Below are positions 1 to 7,678 of a stretch of 22,864 nucleotides of DNA, piece after piece. The notes under the pieces are model-generated. The model saw only the letters and a program-made list of their open reading frames with translations. It had not been told where the DNA came from and searched no databases. Numbering within the stretch: position 1 is the first letter of the stretch; each line of letters starts with the position of its first letter. Origin of the DNA: a virus; IMG/VR virus record IMGVR_UViG_3300007276_000328, positions 1 through 22,864 of that record; one strand, written 5' to 3'. The position numbers and the translations under genes were made by a program.

Positions 1-189
1 AGTATCTTGCGCTAATTGAACTCTTTTAATTAAACAATTCCAGGGATGAGATCTAAATACTGCGTCTCGTACTGTCTCATATCTTTCATTGCATAATCTT
101 GCATTTTTAGAATTTTCAGTAAGAGCTGTTATAGAACTAGCTCCTAGTTGATTTAATGCAGAGTTACAAATTTGTATTACTGATGCCAT
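1..189 (-). CDS. Tail tubular protein A-like head-tail adaptor (partial)
   Basis: The minus-strand reading frame starts with ATG at 189 and stays open to the left edge, so only the first 63 residues are present. The start MASVIQICNSALNQLGA and the later stretch RYETVRDAVFRSHPWN are typical of the N-terminus of podoviral tail tubular protein A / gp11-like adaptors. These form a ring under the portal and join head to tail nozzle. The gene follows the capsid and two small basic proteins, the usual place for this adaptor. The family call is from recognised sequence style, not a search. The remainder of the protein and the next tail genes lie beyond the window. Confidence 0.72.
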   Translation of the reverse strand, partial: MASVIQICNSALNQLGASSITALTENSKNARLCNERYETVRDAVFRSHPWNCLIKRVQLAQDT

Positions 190-192
190 TGA

Positions 193-339
193 TTATGCCT
201 TTGCTGTTTTAGCAGCTCGTTTAAAGTTTGCTGCTGTTGGTGCGCCTTTAGTTCCTACTTTACGCATTTTTTCTTTACTACCCGCCTTAATTCTAGCTCT
301 TTTTGCGTGGATGTTCGCATATAATCCAGGTTTAGCCAT
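193..339 (-). CDS. Small basic phage protein, 48 aa
   Basis: A 48-residue ORF that starts MAKPGLYANIHAKRARI and ends in a Lys/Ala-rich tail. It is strongly basic (many Lys and Arg, no long hydrophobic run), so it is soluble and probably binds nucleic acid or packs into the virion. Its ATG overlaps the stop of the upstream gene in a TAATG, and it ends 3 bp before the tail adaptor start, which indicates translational coupling. Similar tiny MAKPGLYANIH-type proteins sit beside the tail adaptor in other marine podoviruses as I recall them. Their function is not known to me. It could be a minor structural or assembly protein. Confidence 0.75.
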   Translation of the reverse strand: MAKPGLYANIHAKRARIKAGSKEKMRKVGTKGAPTAANFKRAAKTAKA

Positions 340-491
340 TATGCTCTACCTTTATTTCTTTTAGCTGCTGTAATAATATCTCCTCTAGTAATTTTATTTT
401 TATTACCAGACATTGCTGCTAAAGTTTTATTTTTAGATTTTGCTGCGGGTCTACCTCTTTTAGATCCGTATGTTCCTTTTCCCATTGGCAT
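339..491 (-). CDS. Small basic phage protein, 50 aa
   Basis: A 50-residue ORF beginning MPMGKGTYGSKRGRP. A second in-frame ATG lies two codons later (position 485), so the protein may be 48 aa. It is rich in Lys, Arg and Gly with no membrane segment. Its stop overlaps the start of the next small basic gene by one base (TAATG), so the two are almost certainly translated together. It lies in the head-to-tail gap between capsid and adaptor. I do not recognise a named domain; a DNA-binding or virion-packed role is only inferred from charge and place. Confidence 0.72.
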   Translation of the reverse strand: MPMGKGTYGSKRGRPAAKSKNKTLAAMSGNKNKITRGDIITAAKRNKGRA

Positions 492-500
492 AGTATTTTC

Positions 501-704
501 CTATTTGTTGGTTATATATTTACGTCTTAAATTTCTTGGTTTAAGCAAAGCAAATATTTCAGCCTCGGTTAATTCTTGCTTTGTATCAAAACCAAAATGG
601 TTTTTATTGTCGTGTTTAAATCGATCAACTAAAACATATCTATAAATATGATTGCCACTCTTAAAGTGTAATATAAGTTTTGGTTTATCGATTTTTTTTG
701 TCAT
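501..704 (-). CDS. Hypothetical protein, 67 aa
   Basis: A 67-residue ORF with a basic N-terminus and C-terminus and a mixed centre; no membrane segment or known motif. It starts at ATG 704, only a few bases after a GC-containing inverted repeat at 709-744. No Shine-Dalgarno sequence is visible before the start, unlike the capsid and decoration genes upstream, so expression may depend on read-through or on the hairpin. It sits 9 bp from the next small gene and is transcribed with the late genes. Function unknown. Confidence 0.6.
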   Translation of the reverse strand: MTKKIDKPKLILHFKSGNHIYRYVLVDRFKHDNKNHFGFDTKQELTEAEIFALLKPRNLRRKYITNK

Positions 705-708
705 ACAC

Positions 709-744
709 TTTAAGCGGGTTCCACTCTCGCTTTCCCCGCTTAAA
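709..744 (-). terminator. Inverted repeat after the decoration-protein gene
   Basis: TTTAAGCGGG (709-718) and CCCGCTTAAA (735-744) form a perfect 10-bp inverted repeat with a 16-base loop. It lies 10 bp past the stop of the 755-1234 gene and 5 bp before the next start. No T-run follows on the minus strand, so it is not a textbook intrinsic terminator. It may be a partial terminator, an RNA-processing site or a 3' stabiliser for the abundant capsid/decoration mRNA. Confidence 0.55.
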
Positions 745-754
745 ATTCTATTTA

Positions 755-1234
755 TTAATTAACTACGTATGAAATGTTCCAAGACATAGTTCCAGCCGTT
801 TGACCATCAGCAGCCATAGTAGCTGCTATATAGTAATGTCCGCCTGGATCTGTAGTATCGCCAGCTAACTCATACATCTTTTTACCAGCTGTATCGATGT
901 TAGCAGCCTCAAAACGAACATCCGCCATACCAGCAGCGTCAGCTACTAGACTTGCGAAAACATCTTCGTCTTTTACTACGCCTTCAGATGTGTAGATACC
1001 AACATTGAAAGTACACGATCCACCTAATGTGTCTGAACCAATAAATAAACTTGGTACAGCAGCATTAGAAGGAATTGGTGCTAACATAACAATATCGTTA
1101 TCGTCACTATCGCCAGATGCAAGTTCTACTGTTCCATGAGCTGTTCTTACAACACCATGAAGTTCAGCAGAATTATTTAGAACCTGGGGAGCAGCCTCAA
1201 AGTTAGCTACTAGATCTGTGTTTTTAGTTCCCAT
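755..1234 (-). CDS. Putative capsid decoration / minor structural protein, 159 aa
   Basis: A 159-residue acidic protein rich in Ala, Gly, Asp and Thr and poor in Lys, with alternating beta-like stretches. It has no signal peptide or membrane segment. It starts at ATG 1234 with a good AGGAG ribosome-binding site and lies 22 bp downstream of the major capsid gene, the usual place for a head decoration or capsid-stabilising protein. Its composition (few charged residues, many small residues) suits a secreted-like beta-sandwich that binds capsid surfaces. The decoration role is inferred from position; a tail component is the main alternative. An inverted repeat follows its stop. Confidence 0.65.
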   Translation of the reverse strand: MGTKNTDLVANFEAAPQVLNNSAELHGVVRTAHGTVELASGDSDDNDIVMLAPIPSNAAVPSLFIGSDTLGGSCTFNVGIYTSEGVVKDEDVFASLVADAAGMADVRFEAANIDTAGKKMYELAGDTTDPGGHYYIAATMAADGQTAGTMSWNISYVVN

Positions 1235-1256
1235 ATTATTCTCCTAATTATTATTA

Positions 1257-2129
1257 TTATTCGTGACAAGGGATTTGAAAAACCTTTTTCTCTTCCATTC
1301 TAACTGCGCCTAAACTCATGGCGTAGTAAACTTGTGTAGAATAAGATTTGTCAGCTCTTTCAGAAATGTTTGCTTTAATATCACTTCCGATACCTAATTT
1401 AATAGCATCTTCTGTGTAAGCAAAAATTAATCTGTCGTCAGTATTAGTTGCGTCAAGTTTTAATCTGTTAGACACAATAAACTCAAATCCCAAGAAAGAT
1501 GAAACATCCCCTTGTGCAAGAGCTTTAACTGTGTTGAAATCAGATGAAGTAACACTTGTTATAGCTAATAGATCTGCGATTTGTTGTGGCGAACAAACAA
1601 TGTATCTCTTTAAAGAAGGATCTACATCGTTTAGATCAAGGTTTTTCTTCGCACTTAAAAGTTTTGCTATAGTTAAACCATCTGATTGGTTTGAAGTTGC
1701 AAACTTTTGAGTTGAAGGTAACGCTACTCCAGTTGCGCCAGAAACACCAGTTTGAGCTGATGCGTTTAAAGCTGCGATGATAACATCGTCAAGACTTCTA
1801 TTCATAGCTGCTGCTGCTGCTTTTGCGTAACTTGAAGTTGGGTCTACCAACATTCTTACTTTATCCACGTCATCCACTAAATCTGCCCACTCGTAATCTG
1901 CCAAGCTCAATCTCCGTCTAGAGTGAGGTGTATCGATTTGTGGAGTGTCTCCGTGTCTGCTAGTTCTTAATTGAGCAGCGGTTACTCCTACTTGGTCAAA
2001 AAATGCGTTCTTGCCAGTTATTGTTTCCACGTCAACAGAACCTCTTAATTTACTTCCCATTTGTTGAGAAAGCATAGTTACATTTGAACTATACTGCTCT
2101 ACAAAAGAAGTAGTGATTTGATTAGACAT
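1257..2129 (-). CDS. Major capsid protein
   Basis: A 290-residue protein beginning MSNQITTSFVEQYSSNV, a start style seen in major capsid proteins of marine and enteric podovirus-like phages. These have the HK97 fold and form the icosahedral shell. Visible features include an Arg-rich strip near residues 68-75 (HSRRRLSL), an acidic YEWADLVDD segment, and an Ala-rich helix around 102-110. A strong AAAGGAG site precedes the ATG at 2129. It follows the scaffold gene and precedes a likely decoration protein, the canonical head order. There is no long N-terminal delta domain, consistent with the separate scaffold gene. The fold is inferred, not modelled. Confidence 0.85.
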   Translation of the reverse strand: MSNQITTSFVEQYSSNVTMLSQQMGSKLRGSVDVETITGKNAFFDQVGVTAAQLRTSRHGDTPQIDTPHSRRRLSLADYEWADLVDDVDKVRMLVDPTSSYAKAAAAAMNRSLDDVIIAALNASAQTGVSGATGVALPSTQKFATSNQSDGLTIAKLLSAKKNLDLNDVDPSLKRYIVCSPQQIADLLAITSVTSSDFNTVKALAQGDVSSFLGFEFIVSNRLKLDATNTDDRLIFAYTEDAIKLGIGSDIKANISERADKSYSTQVYYAMSLGAVRMEEKKVFQIPCHE

Positions 2130-2306
2130 ACTAATCTCCTTTTGGTTATGTTTATGTTTATGTTAAACGGCTGATTATCCTTGCGGGTCGAAACCTGGCT
2201 TTTACATCTTTTAGATGTTAGTCTTTCCTAATGTCTTTTGGGGTCTATCGATTATCCCAATAATTTAGCTATACAGATTTTTTCTTTTCTCGTAAAGCCA
2301 AAATTT
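2130..2306. other. Non-coding gap between scaffold and capsid genes
   Basis: A 177-bp gap, unusual in this otherwise tightly packed late module. It contains the perfect hairpin ACATCT-TTT-AGATGT (2204-2218), a small CGAA-loop hairpin at 2186-2195, and the ribosome-binding site of the capsid gene at its left end. No convincing sigma70 promoter stood out. It may hold a capsid-specific promoter or a processing site that raises capsid mRNA relative to scaffold. Confidence 0.4.
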
Positions 2307-3152
2307 TTAGATACTTTCGTTATTTTTCTTGTGCATTAATATTTTTACTTCTTCTATTGCTGCTTTGTGATTAGGATGATGTTTATCCCAATATGCAGTT
2401 CCAGGCATCATTAATTCTCCAATTTCTTTTTCTAATTGAGCTGGTGTTTGATAAGTTGGCCCAGAGGATTGAGTAATACTATCCTCTCCCATTTTACTAG
2501 CTAACTCTGCAAATGCTTTTATCATAACTGGATGATCTCCAAGTTTAGTTCCATCTGCCATATTAGCATCTAACAATTTATTTGCTCCAACAGATGTTGC
2601 AAGATTTGCAGCTTGTGCTATTTTTTGATCGTATGCTTGACCCCACTCTTTTTTAAGTTCAGTAGTGCTTGCTTCTCTTGCTGCAACGGCTGTGCTTTCA
2701 CTTTGTTGTAAAGATGCAGCTGTCATTTCATTATAAAATTTTACCACACCATTTGCTTGACCAGGAAGTAATCCAAGTTTATGCGCTTGAGTTGAAAAAT
2801 TATTTAATGCTTCAGTATCAAGATTTTGATCTTCTGGTAAATCATATTTATAACCAGTAGCATCTGCGGGTCTGCCAAGTTTTTCGTAAACTGCATCCCA
2901 ATCTTTTTCTGTAGCAAATTTATTGGGTACTGGAATTTTATCAGCTCCAACTAATTTTTGTGCGTGAACATAAGATTTTGCTAAACCTTCTACATCTTTA
3001 ATATTTTCTAAAGATTTATCAGATCTAATTTCATCAGAAAGACTTGCTTTCCAATCTGTTACTACTGTTTCTGGTGTTAATGTTGTTGTTTGTGTTTCCG
3101 CAGACACTTGGCTTGTAGGCTCAACTGCTACCTGGTTTGTTTCGCTGCTCAT
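2307..3152 (-). CDS. Capsid scaffolding protein
   Basis: A 281-residue protein with a disordered Thr/Ser/Glu-rich N-terminus (residues 1-30), then a WKASLSDEIRSDKSLENIKD segment and LAKSYVHAQKLVG. This 'slp-er-lk-f-d-eglaksy' pattern is common in scaffolds of podovirus-type phages. The rest is mostly charged and helical, as expected of a protein that guides procapsid assembly and is then removed. It lies between portal/Bbp19-like and capsid, the standard place. Its ATG overlaps the upstream stop (ATGA). A basic C-terminal HHPNHKAAIEEVKILMHKK segment may be the capsid-binding helix. No protease gene is visible, so exit without cleavage is likely. Confidence 0.8.
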   Translation of the reverse strand: MSSETNQVAVEPTSQVSAETQTTTLTPETVVTDWKASLSDEIRSDKSLENIKDVEGLAKSYVHAQKLVGADKIPVPNKFATEKDWDAVYEKLGRPADATGYKYDLPEDQNLDTEALNNFSTQAHKLGLLPGQANGVVKFYNEMTAASLQQSESTAVAAREASTTELKKEWGQAYDQKIAQAANLATSVGANKLLDANMADGTKLGDHPVMIKAFAELASKMGEDSITQSSGPTYQTPAQLEKEIGELMMPGTAYWDKHHPNHKAAIEEVKILMHKKNNESI

Positions 3153-3370
3153 TTATCCTCCATGGGTTTTTTTGTAAGCATATTATTAATAAACAAGACT
3201 ACTGATCTTGTGCCTTCTAAAAATGCGCTTTCGTGACTATCACCTTTAATATGTGACGTAGAATAAAAGCTGCATCTTTTTTTTAAATCTTCTAAGACTT
3301 GTTTGCCTTCTTCAGAGTTAAAAACTTTTTTATAGTTAAGTTCTAATTGTTTAAGATCTTTACTGTCCAC
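3149..3370 (-). CDS. Bbp19-like phage protein, 73 aa
   Basis: A 73-residue protein starting with GTG at 3370. AAAGG lies six bases upstream, and the start lies inside the end of the portal gene. The pattern VFNSEEGKQVLEDLKKRC...GDSHESAFLEGTRSVVLFI matches the Bbp19-like family, small proteins coded between portal and scaffold in many podoviruses. Their exact role is unsettled; a head-assembly function is usual by place. It overlaps portal by 11 bp and scaffold by 4 bp, so all three are translationally coupled. Confidence 0.75.
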   Translation of the reverse strand: MDSKDLKQLELNYKKVFNSEEGKQVLEDLKKRCSFYSTSHIKGDSHESAFLEGTRSVVLFINNMLTKKPMEDK

Positions 3371-4961
3371 CTAGAACCTTTAAAGCTGGAGCTACTTTGC
3401 CAGCACTTTCTGCGACTTGCTGCGCTTGTTGTAATTGCATTTGTTCCATTTCTTGTTGTTGTTTTTCTTGTTGCTTTTGTTGTACTTCAGCTTTTGATCT
3501 CATAATTTTTGCGGGTAAGCCTAACACTTCTTGAATGTGAGAAACTAAACCATCAATATCAATATAATCAAAAACGGGTGCTATGTTTTGCAATGAACCA
3601 AATATTTCCATTCCACGCATAACCGATGAAAGCTCTTGAGTTTTTTGAGCTTTGGCTAATGGAGATACATATTCAATTTCTACATCTTGATCGCCAAGTT
3701 CTTCTGGGATTGGCGGTAGCTTATTATTTTTTAATAATAAATTAAATGCTCTAGTAATTAGTGGCTGCAATAATTCAGATTGCAATCTACCTAACACGGG
3801 GCCAAGTAATCTCATTTTTTCTTCAGTTCTTTGCATCACTTCTGTGGCTGTCATGTTTTGGCCTTGTGCTGTCATTAACTGATCGACAAAGAAGTTTTCT
3901 CTAATTGCTTTTCTTCTTTGATCTTCCATTGCTAAACCTAAAGGATTGTTTGAGCCTATTTGTAAAGGTTCAATTCTTTCTCTAGTACCAGATCTATAAA
4001 AGTTTAATCCGCCAGGAACAGTTCTAATCGGTAAAATAAAACCATCATCGGGAACCATTAAAGGTGGATCAATTTGTTTTTGAGCAGCTCTAATTGTTGT
4101 CTTAGACATTGTGTTTAACATCTTCGTATCAGGCAACGCATTCATTGCTGGAGATCTGCCATATATTTCGTTTGATGAAGATTTTAGGTAACGAGGAACA
4201 ACGTATGGAAATTCTTTAAATCCACTTTCTCTTAATAATGTTCCAGTTTTTTCGTGAACATGACAAGACACCCAATCCATATTTTTATTATTGCTATACC
4301 CCATAGGAGTATCATTTGGATAAACTGAATGAATAATAACAGCATCTTCATAAGGAGCTTTTTCTATATCTGTTAAAATGGCTCTTGGAAGATCTGCATC
4401 AGCATACATTGAAGGTATGTTTTTATTTTTAAGATGAAATCTTCTAGTTAAACTATCAACCATTCCTTTACTATCTTCAGTAATAAATATTTCTGATATG
4501 TGTAAAGTTTTAAATCTTAAATCATCTTTAACATCATCTGTAATAAACATAGCGGATGTACCAAAGCATAAAAGCTCGTGGTATAATTCAAACACTTCTT
4601 GTTGAAAATTAGATCTAGCAAACACTTGCTGCATAATCTTTGCGCAACTTTCAAGCCATTCGTTAGCTGCATCATTGTCAGCTGCCATTGCGTTTCTAAA
4701 TTTTAAAACAAACCATGGTGAAATTGTATTCGTTAACATTCCATTTAAAGAAGAAGATAATAATTCTAAAGCGTGAGTTGCTGTACCATCAAATACTTGA
4801 TCGTGTCGCTTGTCGCCTGGAGTATGCTTTTCTGTGATGTTTGCTTTTCTTGGTAAAAAATAATCAGCAAGTTCTTGCCAATGATCTTCCCAGGTAACTC
4901 TTTGTGCTTTGAGAGTTTTGTATCTCTCTATTACCATTTTTGCTTTTGGATTGTCTGCCAT
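3360..4961 (-). CDS. Portal (head-tail connector) protein
   Basis: A 533-residue protein of the T7 gp8 / Bbp21 podoviral head-tail connector family. It should form the dodecameric portal vertex through which DNA enters and leaves. Recognisable pieces are the N-terminal RYKTLKAQRVTWEDHWQELA and YFLPRK, the HALELLSSSLNGMLTNTISPWF segment, and a C-terminal Gln/Glu-rich coiled coil (about residues 483-515). Length is typical for the family (500-560). ATG at 4961 follows the upstream stop directly, with GGAG provided by the last codons of that gene. It sits between the three small paralogous proteins and Bbp19-like/scaffold. Confidence 0.88.
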   Translation of the reverse strand: MADNPKAKMVIERYKTLKAQRVTWEDHWQELADYFLPRKANITEKHTPGDKRHDQVFDGTATHALELLSSSLNGMLTNTISPWFVLKFRNAMAADNDAANEWLESCAKIMQQVFARSNFQQEVFELYHELLCFGTSAMFITDDVKDDLRFKTLHISEIFITEDSKGMVDSLTRRFHLKNKNIPSMYADADLPRAILTDIEKAPYEDAVIIHSVYPNDTPMGYSNNKNMDWVSCHVHEKTGTLLRESGFKEFPYVVPRYLKSSSNEIYGRSPAMNALPDTKMLNTMSKTTIRAAQKQIDPPLMVPDDGFILPIRTVPGGLNFYRSGTRERIEPLQIGSNNPLGLAMEDQRRKAIRENFFVDQLMTAQGQNMTATEVMQRTEEKMRLLGPVLGRLQSELLQPLITRAFNLLLKNNKLPPIPEELGDQDVEIEYVSPLAKAQKTQELSSVMRGMEIFGSLQNIAPVFDYIDIDGLVSHIQEVLGLPAKIMRSKAEVQQKQQEKQQQEMEQMQLQQAQQVAESAGKVAPALKVLGGQ

Positions 4962-5483
4962 CTATGCTCCCAATGTTTTTTTAGTTGTGTTTAAATTTGA
5001 ATTTCCTAAACCCGTTGCTCTGGATAAAATTGTAGTTGATCTACCTTTTTTTTTATTTGCTACAGATATTTCTGCATCCGACATCATTGTTGATGTTGCT
5101 TGTGATACTTCAGCTGTAGTTGGAGCTGGTGCAACTATTCCAGTATTTGTAACAATTCCAGATGATGCAACTTGGTTTGTAGCTTCTGTATTAGTTGAAA
5201 GAATAGGATTATCATTACCGCCTCTATCATTGTTACCACCAGTATTAACTGTAGAACTGCTAAAAGTTTTTCCACCTTGATAATCAGACGAACCTAATAA
5301 TGCTTCATTAGTTTTTCTTGTTTTATAATCTTGCTTGATAGCTTTACCAGCTTTAACAACACCTTTAACAATAGTTCCAGTTACTCCACCACCTTTTACA
5401 AATTCTGCTACTGGATTTTTTTTCTGTGGTGGTTCATATCTGTTTGATCCGCCACCACTTGAACTACTACTTGCTCCACCCAT
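4962..5483 (-). CDS. KGR-TIL C-terminal-motif protein, copy 3 (173 aa)
   Basis: A low-complexity protein (Ser, Gly, Thr, Asn, Ala rich) that starts MGG. It ends with the same C-terminal block as its two upstream neighbours: KKGRSTTILSRATGLG followed by TTKKTLGA. It is about twice as long as the other copies; the added middle (about residues 60-140) looks disordered. A Lys-rich KGVVKAGKAIKQ helix lies near residues 42-53. No membrane segment. Its final codons contain the GGAG used by portal, one base away. The C-terminal motif occurs in small proteins near portal/terminase in other podoviruses as I recall. A minor or ejected virion protein is inferred. Confidence 0.7.
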   Translation of the reverse strand: MGGASSSSSGGGSNRYEPPQKKNPVAEFVKGGGVTGTIVKGVVKAGKAIKQDYKTRKTNEALLGSSDYQGGKTFSSSTVNTGGNNDRGGNDNPILSTNTEATNQVASSGIVTNTGIVAPAPTTAEVSQATSTMMSDAEISVANKKKGRSTTILSRATGLGNSNLNTTKKTLGA

Positions 5484-5484
5484 A

Positions 5485-5748
5485 CTATCCTCCTAACATT
5501 GTTTTTTTAGTAGAAGTTTCATCCTCGTCTAAACCACTAGCAGATGTTAATATTGTTTTTCTTCTACCTTTTCTTTTAATCAATAATGCAGCAGCTGCTT
5601 CGTTACCTTCATCAGCGTTTTTAGTAAGAACTTTATCTAATCGTTTAGAAGTTTCTTTTCCTTCTTCTGGAGTTTTAAGTTTTGGCTCTACTTTTTTGAA
5701 AATTCCTTGCTTAACACCTTTATCTATAATTTTCTTAACTCCTCCCAT
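5485..5748 (-). CDS. KGR-TIL C-terminal-motif protein, copy 2 (87 aa)
   Basis: An 87-residue basic protein starting MGGVKKIIDKGVKQ and ending RKGRRKTILTSASGLDEDE then STKKTMLGG. The N-terminal helix and the C-terminal block are shared with the next gene upstream, while the middle differs. This indicates an old tandem duplication with divergence. Its last codons (Leu-Gly-Gly-stop) read as GGAGGA and form the ribosome-binding site of copy 3, with one base between stop and next start. No membrane or enzymatic motif. Likely a virion-associated protein by location; function unknown. Confidence 0.7.
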   Translation of the reverse strand: MGGVKKIIDKGVKQGIFKKVEPKLKTPEEGKETSKRLDKVLTKNADEGNEAAAALLIKRKGRRKTILTSASGLDEDETSTKKTMLGG

Positions 5749-5749
5749 A

Positions 5750-5998
5750 CTAACCTCCTAATAAAGTTTTCTTAGTTGTGGTTTCATCATCTTCTAAACC
5801 ATCAGCTGTTGTTAATATTGTAGAGCCTCTGCCTTTTCTATTTCTTCTAATAGCAGCTCTTTTTTCTGCTACTTCTTCTTCTCTAGCTGTGTCATCGTAC
5901 TTTGGTGCTTCTGGCAATGGTTGTGGTTCTGGTATTGCTGGCATCGCTGGTGCCGATGGCATAAAAGGTTTTATTATTGCTTTTGCTACTCCTCCCAT
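5750..5998 (-). CDS. KGR-TIL C-terminal-motif protein, copy 1 (82 aa)
   Basis: An 82-residue protein starting MGGVAKAIIKPF. It continues with a Pro/Ala-rich linker (residues 13-32), a charged helix (about 36-52), then RKGRGSTILTTADGLEDDE and TTKKTLLGG. It lies 3 bp after the large terminase stop; the terminase's last codons supply AAGGAG. Its own Leu-Gly-Gly-stop codons form AGGAGG for copy 2. The Pro-rich linker and amphipathic ends suggest an adaptor or ejected peptide rather than an enzyme. Gene is clear; function unknown. Confidence 0.72.
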   Translation of the reverse strand: MGGVAKAIIKPFMPSAPAMPAIPEPQPLPEAPKYDDTAREEEVAEKRAAIRRNRKGRGSTILTTADGLEDDETTTKKTLLGG

Positions 5999-6001
5999 AA
6001 T

Positions 6002-7282
6002 CTATTTCTCCTTGTGTATTGAATATTCGCTTTGAGCTGTTTGCTGTTCGGCTAATTTTTGTCTTGGTAATTCCGATAAAGATATAGCCATGTATCTTGC
6101 AGCATCGCAAGCGTGTGAGCTAAAATCCTTAACGGGTTTTTCACTAAAAATTCTCATCTTGTCGTTAAACTTTCGATGATGATGTCTTAATGCAGCTATT
6201 AATGGTTTAGTTGTTTCTGCGTCAAACCAACATTTAGGTAACACCATTTTTAAATTGTGGATCCCATCTTCCAATGGTAATTTTGGCAGTACCCTAAATC
6301 TTATTCCTAATTGATAAGCAACTTCTCGTCTTGTCTTACCATTACTAAATTCTGTTACTTCTATATCGTGTGGCGCATAGTGTTCGCCATAAACATAATC
6401 TTTATCTTTAATCATTTGAACATAATGCGGCAAACCTTCTTTGTTGTTTTCATAAAAATCAATAACCATTATTTGATTACCAACTTGTTGAAAAAATATT
6501 ATTGCCGTATTATCTCCGTAACCTAAATCCCAGGCGGTATGAACTAACAAACTTGGATCATACGCAACTCTGCTTATCTGTTTATTATCTTCTAGTTTTT
6601 GTATTATGTTTCCATAAATACTTCCCGTTACATTTGCTATCCAATCGCATTCAAATTCTTGGAGAAATTTACTCTCCCCCATCTGTGCTTTAGCAGCGTC
6701 TAATTCTTCTTGATCTACTAAATTTGTCTCACTTGCTTTAGCAGTATAGGCTAACCACTTTGGATCACTTAATGCGTATTGGTATAGATCATAAAATATA
6801 TTACTCATCCCAGCTGGTGTCGAAATAAAATATGCAAATCCTTTTCTGTCAGAGATAGCGGGTCTTAAAATTTCGTGCCAAAGTTTTGGGTTCATTTGTG
6901 AAACCTCATCTACGCAAATCCCATCTGCATAAATTCCTCTAATACGATCTGGATCTTCTCCAGACATCAATGTTATTCTTGCGCCATTGGGAAAGTCGCA
7001 TCTTAACTCGGTTTCGTTAAATGTAGTTCCTGGAATACAGCCAGCGTATTGCTTTAGATAATCCCAACAAACCCGTTTTATACTTACGAATGTTGGCCCG
7101 ATCAGATAATACCTTGGGTTTTTCTTATCATTAGTTAACGCCTTTTTTATAAGGTGCATAATTACAAGAATTGTTTTCCCAAATCTCCGATGACAGTTTA
7201 AAACTGCAAACCTATGCTTATCTAATTCCTCATGCAGCTCTGCTTGTAATGGCCGAGGTGTATAAGCTATTTGGATGTGCAT
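6002..7282 (-). CDS. terL: Terminase large subunit
   Basis: A 426-residue packaging motor ATPase/nuclease that pumps DNA through the portal and cuts concatemers. Seen directly: a Walker A variant HRRFGKT (residues 31-37), Walker B ICVDE (122-126), a coupling-motif STPAG (155-159), and an RNase-H-like nuclease domain beginning WDLGYGD (Asp252), with a late Asp393 in SHACDAARY. Length suits podoviral TerL. The ATG overlaps the stop of the upstream 32-residue membrane peptide (TAATG). The small subunit is not adjacent but about 1.3 kb upstream, separated by a structured non-coding region and other genes. Confidence 0.93.
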   Translation of the reverse strand: MHIQIAYTPRPLQAELHEELDKHRFAVLNCHRRFGKTILVIMHLIKKALTNDKKNPRYYLIGPTFVSIKRVCWDYLKQYAGCIPGTTFNETELRCDFPNGARITLMSGEDPDRIRGIYADGICVDEVSQMNPKLWHEILRPAISDRKGFAYFISTPAGMSNIFYDLYQYALSDPKWLAYTAKASETNLVDQEELDAAKAQMGESKFLQEFECDWIANVTGSIYGNIIQKLEDNKQISRVAYDPSLLVHTAWDLGYGDNTAIIFFQQVGNQIMVIDFYENNKEGLPHYVQMIKDKDYVYGEHYAPHDIEVTEFSNGKTRREVAYQLGIRFRVLPKLPLEDGIHNLKMVLPKCWFDAETTKPLIAALRHHHRKFNDKMRIFSEKPVKDFSSHACDAARYMAISLSELPRQKLAEQQTAQSEYSIHKEK

Positions 7283-7380
7283 TAAAAAATTATAGAAATT
7301 ACAACAATAACTATAGCGGCCACTACAGCTGCTTTAATATTTGTACTTCTGCTATTCCAATATTTTATTATTTTATCCAT
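7282..7380 (-). CDS. 32-residue single-pass membrane peptide
   Basis: A very short ORF: start MDKIIKYWNSRSTNIKAA followed by an Ile/Val/Ala-rich stretch (about residues 18-32) that can span a membrane, with the basic N-terminus probably cytoplasmic. A strong AGGAGAAAAC-ATG ribosome-binding site precedes it, and its stop overlaps the terminase start in TAATG. These two facts are the case for a real gene. A small membrane peptide just ahead of terL could be a holin-like or membrane-anchoring factor, or mainly a leader that couples translation to terL. Confidence 0.7.
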   Translation of the reverse strand: MDKIIKYWNSRSTNIKAAVVAAIVIVVISIIF

Positions 7381-7388
7381 GTTTTCTC

Positions 7389-7583
7389 CTAGTGTAGTGT
7401 GGGTAGTTCAGTTAGATCTAAAATTGAGTTGTACTCAATCCCACTTTTTTTCATTAACTTTTTTACAAAATTGTCTGCGTGTCTTTTGTCATCAAAACCA
7501 TTTAAGTGGATAACCATGCCGTTAGTATCTTCGGCCAGGAAAACCATTGCTGTTATCATTTTGTGTTTTAATTTCTTATTCAT
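7389..7583 (-). CDS. Hypothetical protein, 64 aa
   Basis: A 64-residue soluble ORF starting MNKKLKHKMITAMVFL. The pattern 'FDDKRHADNFVKKLMKKSGI' resembles a short alpha/beta domain with a C-terminal helix. It starts at ATG 7583 with no clear Shine-Dalgarno site and stops 8 bp before the membrane-peptide start. Upstream is the 347-bp non-coding stretch, so it would be first gene of any late transcript starting there. I do not recognise the family. It could be a regulator of late expression, but nothing in the sequence proves this. Confidence 0.55.
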   Translation of the reverse strand: MNKKLKHKMITAMVFLAEDTNGMVIHLNGFDDKRHADNFVKKLMKKSGIEYNSILDLTELPTLH

Positions 7584-7678
7584 AATCTGTGTCTGTCTGC
7601 GTGTGTCGAACTCCCAACTTATATATATTTAAAAAATGCGGGTGGATTTCGGGGTATAACCGCCTAAATGTTCTCGCA

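Noticed and set aside
1861-1869. Second DnaA box (TTATCCACG)
   Set aside because: One mismatch at the last position and inside the capsid coding sequence; chance match.
2183-2199. GC hairpin with CGAA loop as an intrinsic terminator
   Set aside because: The T-run lies on the plus-strand side, but genes here are transcribed on the minus strand; stem is only three good pairs.
4909-5280. Plus-strand ORF of 123 aa opposite portal and copy 3
   Set aside because: It lies entirely antisense to two coupled minus-strand genes with good ribosome-binding sites and has no start signal. It is an antisense shadow of the low-complexity gene.
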